Shown: in pieces, positions 1 to 7,085 of the stretch
How positions within the stretch are numbered: position 1 is the first letter of the stretch
Layout: every line of letters begins with the position of its first letter
From: CAWCDJ01 sp963794265
GTDB lineage: Bacteria > Acidobacteriota > Terriglobia > Bryobacterales > Bryobacteraceae
Assembly (NCBI GenBank): GCA_963794265.1
Contig: CAWCDJ010000001.1
Span: 62,001-126,000 of the forward strand
Length of the DNA stretch: 64,000 nucleotides
Direction: 5' to 3'
Position numbers and translations under genes: made by a program
The notes under the pieces: generated by a model
What the model saw: the letters and a program-made list of their open reading frames with translations, nothing else
The model's database searches: none
Told to the model about the DNA's origin: nothing

Positions 1-2
1 CC

Positions 3-1193
3 ATTTCCGTTTTGCAGAACGGCCTGCGCCTGGCCGCGCTTCCGTCGGAAATGACGGGCGTGCTGACCGGCGTGGTGCTGGTGATTTCGATCGGGCTCAG
101 CCGGCTGCGCAGGGCGCCGGCATCCGACACTCTCGAGGAAACGCCTCCCATGAGGAACTCACAACTTACGATTCTTTGCGCGGTGATTCTGGCCGGATCG
201 CTGATCGTCGCCGGCACCAATATCTGGCTGGTGCATTCGTTGAGGCCGGACGGCGGCGGGCCGGCCGCGGTTGCGCCGGCCAAGACCGGGCACCGTCCGG
301 TGATCGCGATGATGCCCAAGGCCAAGGGCGATCCGTATTTCGTGAGCTGCCGGGCGGGTGCCGAGGAGGCCGCGCGCGACGCGGGCGTCGACCTGATCTG
401 GGATGGCCCCACGGATCTCGACGCCGCCAAACAGAACGAACTGGTGGAGGGATGGATCACTCGCGGCGTGGACGTGATTGCCGTGAGCGTGGAGAACTCC
501 CCCGGGATTTCGACCGTGCTGCGCAAGGCCCGCGAGCGCGGAATCAAAGTGCTGACGTGGGACGCCGACGCGCAGCCCGATGCCCGCGACTTCTTCATCA
601 ATCAGGCCACCGCCGAGGGCATCGGCTTCACCCTGACCGACGAAGCCGCACGCCTGCTCGGCGGAAAAGGCAAGTTCGCCATCATCACCGGGGCATTGAG
701 CGCCGCCAACCAGAACCAGTGGATCGGGTTCATCAGGCAGCGCATGGCGAAGTACCCCGGGTTGGAGCTCGCGACCATCCGGCCGAGCGACGACGACCGC
801 GACAAAGCCTTCGCGGAGACGCAGGCCGTGCTCAAGGCGTATCCGGATGTGAAGATGGTGGTGGCGATCGCCACTGCCGCGGTGCCCGGAGCCGCCGAAG
901 CCGTGCGGCAGGCGGCACGGAAAGACGTGGACGTGATCGGGCTTTCCCTGCCTGACCTGAACAAGCGCTACGTGCACGATAGCGTGGTGCAGGCCGTGGT
1001 GCTGTGGAACACTCGGGACCTCGGCTATCTGACGGTGTATACGGGCGCGCTGCTGGCTGAAGGGCGGATCGGCGAAGGCTCCACCTCGTTCCAAGCCGGG
1101 CGGCTGGGGAAGATCGCAGTGCGAGGCGACCAGGTGCTGCTGGGGAAACCGCTGATCTTCAACAAGACGAACATCGACCAGTTCGATTTTTAG
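3..1193 (+). CDS. Rhamnose ABC transporter: permease C-terminus in frame with RhaS-like substrate-binding protein (5' partial)
   Basis: The frame is open from the left edge to the stop at 1191-1193. The first ~35 codons read like the last segment of an RbsC/RhaP-type sugar permease. There is no stop before the binding protein, whose own ATG is at 150, preceded by GAGGAA at 135-140. From that ATG the protein has 347 residues: one membrane helix (about residues 8-28), then a periplasmic-binding-protein domain. Features such as YFVSCRAGAEEA, INQATAEGIGFTL, AANQNQWI, VLWNTRDLGYL and the NIDQFDF end match the rhamnose/autoinducer-2 branch of family 1 binding proteins. It should deliver rhamnose to an ABC importer, consistent with rhaT downstream. 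It is either a real permease-SBP fusion or two proteins with an internal start; the sequence alone cannot decide. The family call is firm. Confidence 0.82.
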   Translation: MSVLQNGLRLAALPSEMTGVLTGVVLVISIGLSRLRRAPASDTLEETPPMRNSQLTILCAVILAGSLIVAGTNIWLVHSLRPDGGGPAAVAPAKTGHRPVIAMMPKAKGDPYFVSCRAGAEEAARDAGVDLIWDGPTDLDAAKQNELVEGWITRGVDVIAVSVENSPGISTVLRKARERGIKVLTWDADAQPDARDFFINQATAEGIGFTLTDEAARLLGGKGKFAIITGALSAANQNQWIGFIRQRMAKYPGLELATIRPSDDDRDKAFAETQAVLKAYPDVKMVVAIATAAVPGAAEAVRQAARKDVDVIGLSLPDLNKRYVHDSVVQAVVLWNTRDLGYLTVYTGALLAEGRIGEGSTSFQAGRLGKIAVRGDQVLLGKPLIFNKTNIDQFDF

Positions 1194-1208
1194 GCGCCTT
1201 CGCGTGCC

Positions 1209-1234
1209 TGGGCAGGCCGGGAGGCCTACCCTAC
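1209..1234. repeat. Short palindromic repeat, copy 1
   Basis: GGGCAGGCC at 1210-1218 pairs with GGCCTACCC at 1223-1231 (one mismatch or wobble pair) around a 4-base loop. It lies 16 bases after the stop of the binding-protein gene. A sister element at 3809-3831 has the same GGGCAG...CTACCCTAC frame with compensating arm changes. It may be an mRNA-end hairpin or a dispersed extragenic palindrome. There is no T-run, so it is not a classic Rho-independent terminator. Confidence 0.55.
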
Positions 1235-1268
1235 GTGATAACGTGAGAGATCGGGAAAGGCGGAACCG

Positions 1269-2423
1269 GTGGGAGCAAATCCGATTCTTGGCGTGTTCTT
1301 TCACTGGCTGGGCGGGCTGGCGTCCGGCAGTTTCTACGTGCCCTATCGGGGCGTGAAGGTCTGGTCCTGGGAAACGTACTGGCTGGTCGGCGGTGTCTTC
1401 AGCTGGATACTGGCGCCGATCGTCCTGGCGTATTTCATGACCAGCGATCTCCACGCCGTGCTCTCGGAAGCCCCCCGCAGCGCCCTGGTCTGGTGTTACG
1501 TGTTTGGCGCGCTCTGGGGCATGGGCGGGCTCACCTTCGGACTCACCATGCGGTACCTGGGAATGTCGCTCGGCATGGCGATCGCGCTGGGGTACTGCGC
1601 CGCCTTCGGCACGCTGGTGCCGCCGATCTTCCGCGGCGAGTTCGTCTCGCATGTCATGGGCACAACCTCCGGGCGCTACGTGCTGGCGGGTGTGGCCGTC
1701 TGCCTGGCCGGGATTGCGATCGCCGGGTTTGCCGGGATGGCCAAGGAGCGCGAGTTCACGGCCGAGCAGAAGACCGCGGTCATCAAAGAGTTCAACCTGA
1801 AGAAGGGACTGCTGGTGGCGACCTTCTCCGGCATTATGAGCGCGTGCTTTTCCTACGGGCTGGCCGCCGGCGATCCGATCAAGGCTATCACTTTGAAGCA
1901 CGGTACGGCGACGCTCTGGCAGGGGCTGCCCGTGCTGGTGGTGGTGCTGCTCGGCGGATTTACCACGAACTTCATCTGGTGCCTGGCGCTCAACATCAAG
2001 AACAAAACGGGCTATCAGTATTTCACGTCGGAAGTGCGGAACCACGCGCGGAGCGAGATGGTGCTCGAAGCCGCTACCGACGCGCCTGGCGAGGAGATGG
2101 CCAAGGTGCTGGTCGCGGCGCCCGCCGGCGTGGAGCGTGCCCCGATGCTCCCCAATTATCTATTCTGCGCGCTGGCTGGGGTGACCTGGTACATGCAGTT
2201 CTTCTTCTACTCGATGGGCGAGACCCAGATGGGCGCTTACAAATTTTCGAGCTGGACCCTGCATATGGCCAGCATCATCATCTTCAGCACGCTCTGGGGG
2301 CTGGGATTGAAAGAGTGGAAGGGCGCGAGCCCGCGCACCATGCGGTTGCTGACGCTTGCGTTGTTCGTGCTGATCGCCTCCACGATTATCGTGGGCTACG
2401 GAAACTATCAGGCAACCAGGTAA
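1269..2423 (+). CDS. rhaT: L-rhamnose/proton symporter RhaT
   Basis: This 384-residue protein of about ten membrane helices matches RhaT. The N-terminus (GVFFHWLGGLASGSFYVPY), the motif VWSWETYWLVGG and the later GAYKFSSWTLHMA segment are typical of the family, and the length is close to the usual ~345-390 residues. It imports L-rhamnose across the inner membrane with a proton. The GTG at 1269 is chosen because a GGAAAGG-like ribosome site lies just upstream and the family N-terminus starts there. It sits 75 bases after the RhaS-like gene, so two different rhamnose importers are side by side. Its end overlaps the convergent phosphodiesterase gene by 38 bases. Confidence 0.9.
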   Translation: MGANPILGVFFHWLGGLASGSFYVPYRGVKVWSWETYWLVGGVFSWILAPIVLAYFMTSDLHAVLSEAPRSALVWCYVFGALWGMGGLTFGLTMRYLGMSLGMAIALGYCAAFGTLVPPIFRGEFVSHVMGTTSGRYVLAGVAVCLAGIAIAGFAGMAKEREFTAEQKTAVIKEFNLKKGLLVATFSGIMSACFSYGLAAGDPIKAITLKHGTATLWQGLPVLVVVLLGGFTTNFIWCLALNIKNKTGYQYFTSEVRNHARSEMVLEAATDAPGEEMAKVLVAAPAGVERAPMLPNYLFCALAGVTWYMQFFFYSMGETQMGAYKFSSWTLHMASIIIFSTLWGLGLKEWKGASPRTMRLLTLALFVLIASTIIVGYGNYQATR

Positions 2424-3033
2424 TCAGCGCCGCGGGGTCGTCGGTGATGATGCCGTCGACGCCGGCTTCGATCAGCAGTTCCCACTGTTCGGGGGTATTG
2501 GCCGTCCAAGGAATCACCTGGATTCCGGCAGCGTGTGCCGCGGCCACCTTCGCGGCGGTAACGAGGGTCCATTCGGGCGAGACCCGGCCGGCGGCAGTCG
2601 TTACGAAATCGCGGGGGTCGTTTTCGATCAAGGCGGCCAGGCGGATCTCCGGCGCGATCTGCCGGGCGGTCGCCAGCGCGCGGGAATCGAACGACATCAG
2701 CGTGACGCGATGTTCCAAACCGCGGGCGCGCACACAGTGGATGGCCCGCGCCGCCAGTTCGGCGGGCGGTCCACACTCCTGGTAGCACTTCAGCTCCAGA
2801 TCGAACGAGAACGCCCCGAGCGGGGCCAGTGCCAGCGCTTCGTCGAGAGATAAGAGCGGACAAGAGACAAAATTGTGGGAGATTCCGACCGCGCCGGCGG
2901 GCGTGAGGATCAGGTCCATCTCGATGGCATCCACGCCCAGCGCGATGGCGTACTCAAAGCCGGCGATGGTGTTTTCGGGGAAGCGCGCCCGCGCGCCGCG
3001 GTGCCCATGCACCAGAATCTTCCGTCGCGGCAT
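2386..3033 (-). CDS. Compact glycerophosphodiester phosphodiesterase family protein
   Basis: From the ATG at 3033 the protein is 215 residues, shorter than the usual ~240-260. It starts directly with the GDPD signature: HGHRGARARFPENT (residues 9-22; His11, Arg12, Glu20, Asn21) and EMD (Glu37, Asp39), and ends with the barrel-closing VIPWTANTPEQW and GVDGIITDDP. The usual H-D pair appears as HN (52-53), and the stretch that normally follows (about 30-40 residues before the LDEAL helix) is missing. There is no signal peptide, so it is cytoplasmic, probably cleaving glycerophosphodiesters to glycerol-3-phosphate. An in-frame extension upstream lies antisense to the RraA gene and was not accepted. 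Its 3' end overlaps rhaT. Confidence 0.82.
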   Translation of the reverse strand: MPRRKILVHGHRGARARFPENTIAGFEYAIALGVDAIEMDLILTPAGAVGISHNFVSCPLLSLDEALALAPLGAFSFDLELKCYQECGPPAELAARAIHCVRARGLEHRVTLMSFDSRALATARQIAPEIRLAALIENDPRDFVTTAAGRVSPEWTLVTAAKVAAAHAAGIQVIPWTANTPEQWELLIEAGVDGIITDDPAALITWLPDSFRSPR

Positions 3034-3087
3034 GCCCCAGTATAGTGCGAAGTGCGATACGCTCATTGCTTTCGAAAGGAGCCACAC

Positions 3088-3807
3088 ATGAAACGTATCC
3101 TGATCTGCGCCGGAATCGCCGCCGTCTCCGCGACGGTCTGGCTGATGGCGCAGCCCTCGGGCGATCCGCTGATCGAGGGTTTCCGCAATGTCGAAGTGGC
3201 CTCGGTGGCGGACGCGATGGAGCAGTTGTACGGCCAGCGCGCTTACATGTCGCATGACATGCGCCCGATTGCCACCACCAAGTTCGCCGGTCCGGCGGTG
3301 ACCGTGCTGATGAAGAAAGAGGAACACAAGGAAGGCGCGCCGGCGGCCCAGGGAATGCTGGATGCCATTGACGCGGCTCCGTTCGGGTCGGTGTACGTGA
3401 TGGTGCTCGAGGACGGCGTCGATTATGCGGGCATGGGCGCCCTGATGGCTACCGCCATGAAGGTGCGCGGACTGGCCGGTGCCGTGATCGACGGAGGCGT
3501 GCGCGACACGCCCCAGATCCACCGCCTGCAGTTCCCGGTGTTCAGCCGGGGCGTGGTGCCTTCGACCACCATCAATCATTTCCGGTTCGCCGGCGTCAAC
3601 ATCCCGGTGAACTGCGACGGCGTCCGCGTCAACGCGGGCGACATTGTCGTGGCGGATGAAGACGGCGTGGCGGTTGTTCCGCACGCGCGTGCCGCCGACG
3701 TGCTGAAGAAGGCCCAGGATCTCGACAACACCGAGCACACCATGCTGCCGTTTATCGAGAAGTTCAAGTCGATCAAAGAGGCCGTGGCCAAGTTCGGGCG
3801 AATTTAG
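3088..3807 (+). CDS. RraA-family protein with an N-terminal signal sequence
   Basis: The ATG at 3088 follows a GAAAGGA site at 3074-3080, giving 239 residues. Residues 1-21 form a short basic start plus hydrophobic segment ending AQ, which looks like a signal peptide or anchor. The rest is the RraA / HMG-CHA aldolase fold: VDYAGMGALMATAMKVRG, then GAVIDGGVRDTPQI (Arg139, Asp140), FSRGVVPSTT, and GDIVVADEDGVAVVP. Class II pyruvate aldolases of this family carry G-X20-R-D-X2-(E/D). Here the last position is Gln143, so aldolase activity is doubtful. The cytoplasmic RNase E inhibitor role of classic RraA would not fit an exported protein. The substrate is unknown. A palindromic repeat follows the stop. 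Confidence 0.85.
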   Translation: MKRILICAGIAAVSATVWLMAQPSGDPLIEGFRNVEVASVADAMEQLYGQRAYMSHDMRPIATTKFAGPAVTVLMKKEEHKEGAPAAQGMLDAIDAAPFGSVYVMVLEDGVDYAGMGALMATAMKVRGLAGAVIDGGVRDTPQIHRLQFPVFSRGVVPSTTINHFRFAGVNIPVNCDGVRVNAGDIVVADEDGVAVVPHARAADVLKKAQDLDNTEHTMLPFIEKFKSIKEAVAKFGRI

Positions 3808-3808
3808 C

Positions 3809-3831
3809 AGGGCAGACCGCAGGTCTACCCT
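3809..3831. repeat. Short palindromic repeat, copy 2
   Basis: AGGGCAGACC at 3809-3818 pairs with GGTCTACCCT at 3822-3831 around a 3-base loop. It lies between the stop of the RraA gene and the stop of the convergent beta-helix gene, whose TAG (plus-strand CTA, 3830-3832) overlaps its right end. It shares its outer frame with the element at 1209-1234, where A/T changes in one arm are matched in the other. That points to a conserved hairpin family. Confidence 0.55.
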
Positions 3832-5719
3832 ACTGGCCGGAAGGCACTCGCGGCCCCACCGTGCTCATGTCGATGGGTTGAAAGCCCATCCTGAGCGCCG
3901 GCGAATCCGCGCGGAGCCGGAAATCGAAATTTCCGGCGTTGACAAACAGCGGGTCGGCGATCAGAGAGCCCGCGTCTTTCCCGGCGGCCTGCCACTCGGC
4001 GAAGGTTTTGCCGGCGAAGAGGATATCCCTGCCGCGCGTATCGAAGTAGAGGTTGTCCTTCATCGCGAACTGGTCGCCGGTCCAGTTGCTGCCGAGCAGC
4101 CGGCCCTGGTCGAAGTACACGATGTTGTGCTCGAAGGTGAACGACAGGTGCGGCTCGGCGCGCGTCCGCATCAACTGGTTCTCGCGATTGAGTGCCCAGA
4201 TATTATTGAGCACTACGTTTTCCTGGCCGTAGTGCTGGTGGAAGCCAGCGCTCTTGCAGTGGTAGACAATGTTGTTCTCGATCAGCATTCCCGAAGAGCC
4301 TTCGTCGGGATAGATGCCCCAGCCGCCGTACGTGAATGACTCGATGTCATGGATCAGGTTGTTGCGAATCCGCGTGCCCGGCTGCACGCCCAGCGTGTAG
4401 ATGCCGCCCATGTCGCTCAGCATCCGCTTGCCGATATCGTGCAGGTGGTTGGATTCGATCACGTTGCCTTTGGATTGGTTGTCGCCATATCCCCACGTCC
4501 ACCCCACGGAAATCGCGGTGTAGAAGAGATCGTGAATGTGATTATGAACGATCTGGTTGCGCCCGCTTTGCAGCACCCAGACGCCGACGGCCGGCGCATA
4601 GACCAGCCCCAGATCGTGGATGTGATTGTCGGCCACCACGTTTTCGTAATTCTGATCGGCGTCCTCCGGGAATTGCTGCGGCTCGCCGAGTTTGACGCCG
4701 CCGCCTCCCAGGTCGTACAACTCGCTGGCGAGGATATGGTTGCGCTTCGACCCGCGTCCGAAGAAGACGCCGTATCCGCCGGAGTGAGCGATGGTGCACC
4801 GCTCGATGGTGCAGTCGGTGGAGTTGAGCCCGACGATCGCCGCGGGCGCTGGCATGGCGGCCTGGGTATCGGCGTAACCTTGCGGCGGAAGCCGCCAGGC
4901 AGCGTGCGTGAATTGCAGGCCGCGGAAGGTCACGTTGTGCGCGCCGCGGAGTTCGACCAGGTGCTCCAGTTCGGGTGCGATGACCTGCTCTTCGGCCATG
5001 TTCTCTCCCGGCATCGGCCAGTAGAAAACGGTGCCGGTCTTGCGGTCCAGGCGCCATTCGCCGGACGAATCGAGACCCTCGGGCGCGTTCTCGATGTAGT
5101 AGCGCGCATCGGCCTCTTTGTTCGAAGGCCGCGGGTCGCCCGCAAGCGTTGCGATGTGCGCATCCTCATCCACGCTGACGATGGGCATGCGGATATCGGC
5201 CCAGGCGAAATACGCAATCACTTCCACATCCCCCGCCTCGGCCCATTCCTTCTTGATATCGTTGCCGCGGAAATGCAGGCGGATGGGGTTATCCTGCGGG
5301 CTCGCGCCATCAATGCGGTAGAAGCCGTAGTTGGGGGTGCGGGCGCGCTGCGCGCGGCGTCCGCCGATGAACAACTGGCGGAATGGCGGGCTGCCGGCAT
5401 TCGCGGTCCAGAGCGGTCCCCCGGCTTTCCTCCATCCGGAAATGAGGCGCCCGCCGCTGATGACGGGCCGGGCGCCGGGCGCTGCCTGCCAGATCGTATC
5501 GGAATCCGCGGCGGTCAGCACCAGGGTCTCGTCAAGAAAGTACATGCCGTCGCCGATCTGGATGGTGATGGCTCCGGTGCGGCCGGCAGCACGGTCGGCC
5601 CGCGCCGCGTTGCGCGCCTGGACGAGCGTGCGGATGGGGCCGTCCGGAGAGACGTCGATAGTTTGCGCGGCGAGCGCGGCGGCGAACAGAATGCCGCAGA
5701 GGAAGCGCGAGGTGGTCAC
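3830..5719 (-). CDS. Secreted right-handed parallel beta-helix repeat protein
   Basis: From the GTG at 5719 the protein has 629 residues. It begins with a signal peptide (about residues 1-18, ending AALAAQ). A TTG at 5755 would add 12 residues before it, but the signal peptide fits the GTG better. The body holds many turns of a pectate-lyase-like helix: repeated N-x-I/V units such as NVTFRGLQFTHAAW, DCTIERCTIAHSGGYG, NIVYHCKSAGFHQHYG and NHIHDLFYTAISVGW. The N-terminal segment with SPDG and LVQARNAARA is the usual entry to this fold in polysaccharide-active enzymes. A role in extracellular glycan cleavage is likely, but the substrate cannot be read. It starts 37 bases after the ADOP pseudogene stop. 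Confidence 0.85.
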   Translation of the reverse strand: MTTSRFLCGILFAAALAAQTIDVSPDGPIRTLVQARNAARADRAAGRTGAITIQIGDGMYFLDETLVLTAADSDTIWQAAPGARPVISGGRLISGWRKAGGPLWTANAGSPPFRQLFIGGRRAQRARTPNYGFYRIDGASPQDNPIRLHFRGNDIKKEWAEAGDVEVIAYFAWADIRMPIVSVDEDAHIATLAGDPRPSNKEADARYYIENAPEGLDSSGEWRLDRKTGTVFYWPMPGENMAEEQVIAPELEHLVELRGAHNVTFRGLQFTHAAWRLPPQGYADTQAAMPAPAAIVGLNSTDCTIERCTIAHSGGYGVFFGRGSKRNHILASELYDLGGGGVKLGEPQQFPEDADQNYENVVADNHIHDLGLVYAPAVGVWVLQSGRNQIVHNHIHDLFYTAISVGWTWGYGDNQSKGNVIESNHLHDIGKRMLSDMGGIYTLGVQPGTRIRNNLIHDIESFTYGGWGIYPDEGSSGMLIENNIVYHCKSAGFHQHYGQENVVLNNIWALNRENQLMRTRAEPHLSFTFEHNIVYFDQGRLLGSNWTGDQFAMKDNLYFDTRGRDILFAGKTFAEWQAAGKDAGSLIADPLFVNAGNFDFRLRADSPALRMGFQPIDMSTVGPRVPSGQ

Positions 5720-5756
5720 ATGGCTGAGGATATGCCGTTGCGCCGCGCGGTTCAAG

Positions 5757-7022
5757 CTACTCCTGGCGCAGCACCGTCATCGGGTCGAGGCGCGCGGCGC
5801 GTCGAGCGGGCCGATTCGCCGCCAGTAGGGTCACGATCGCGACTGCCGCGACTCCGGCGCATAGGGCGATCGGGTCCGCCGGGCTCACCTGGTAAAGTGC
5901 GGCCGAAATGATGCGCGCCACCGCCAGCGCCGCTGCCATGCCCAGGGCCGCGCCGATTGCCACGCCCGCTACAGCCTGACGGGTGACCAGCCGCAAAATG
6001 TCCGCCGGCCGCGCACCCAGTGCCACGCGTACGCCGATCTCGTGAGCGCGCCGGCTCACCGAGTGCGCTACCAGGCCATAGAGGCCCACGCCTGCCAAAA
6101 GGATTCCGAGGATCGCGAAGACTGCGACCAGCGCCGCGCCGGCCTGCCACGCAAAGAGCGCCAGGCGCAGGTGTTGGCGACGCGTCACCAGCCCGCTCAC
6201 GCTCCAATCGGGTGCCACCAACCCCACCAGCGAGAGCAGGATGCTGCCGAGAATCGCCATTCCCTTGTGGACCGCCGGGCTGAGTACCACGGAGCGGCCC
6301 TTGTTCGTATCGGGATAATCGTGTGCCAATCGCGCCGCCACGGCCGTGAGTGCGGCCTCCGCGCGCCCCCGCGGGATTCCCTCGCGCAGCCGGAGCAGCA
6401 CGCTGATCCCGCGGGAGTCGCGCTTCGTCATTTGTTCCAGGGCTCCCGGCGCCCACACCGAGACCGCGCTGAACGGCATCCAGATGTCCGGCGGAAGGAT
6501 CTCCAGCCCCACGCCGTGGAACTCGCGCGGCGCCACGCCCGCGACGTAAGACCCGCGGCTGTTCAGTAGAATCGGCTGACCGACCACCGCGGCCGAGCGC
6601 CGAATTTCCTCTGCCATAGTCCGTAACTAATCACGACCGGCGGCGCACGATCGAAATGGGCGTCCGAGTCGACCAGCATCCGGCCTGCCGCCGAGCGCAC
6701 TCCCAGGGCTTCGAAATAGTTTTCGGTCACGATGTGCAGCGAAAGCAGTCCGGCGTTTTCGCTGCCGTTCCATAGCACGCCGCGGCGGTCCACCCCCAGA
6801 AAATCCCCGATCTCGCCCGCCTGCCGCCTGTAATCGAACAGGTCAGGATAGGAAGAAGATTTGGGATATGCCCTGAACCGGAGCCGGCTTCAGGAAGAGA
6901 CGATCCACCGCACTGAACAAAGCGGAATTCGGACCGATCGCCAGGGCCAGGGAGAAGACTGCCGCCGCCGTCGCGGCCGGTGCCTTGGCGAAGACACGCA
7001 GCGCGAAGCGCAAATCGGACAT
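5757..7022 (-). pseudogene. Decayed ADOP-family (FtsX/MacB-type) ABC permease
   Basis: Three frames together give a shortened ADOP permease. Frame 1 from ATG 7022 gives the typical start (MSDLRFALRVFAKAP, then AAAVFSLALAIG) and stops near 6868. Frame 2 resumes at SYPDLFDYRR and continues through NYFEALGVRSAAGRML to SYGLWQRKFG near 6610. Frame 3 resumes at VVGQPILLNSRG and runs to the stop at 5757. Within frame 3 the text jumps from the start of the first FtsX helix (about residue 130) straight to the final FtsX domain (GVGLYGLVAHSVSRRAHEIGVRVALGA), so roughly 350-400 residues are missing compared with the intact paralogue at 40726. At least two frameshifts and an internal deletion make it non-functional. 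The C-terminal piece could still be translated. Confidence 0.85.
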
Positions 7023-7085
7023 ACCGGTATGATACGCAAGTTTAAGCCGGGCAGTTCAGCGCAGCCTGGCGTATTCCACGCGCCC

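Noticed and set aside
159..2045. Long minus-strand open frame opposite rhamnose genes
   Set aside because: Antisense to the clearly conserved RhaS-like and RhaT proteins; low-complexity Arg/His/Gly-rich text with no family features, a product of high GC.
4349..5911. 520-codon plus-strand open frame
   Set aside because: Lies opposite the beta-helix gene and the ADOP relic; composition is typical of antisense reading.
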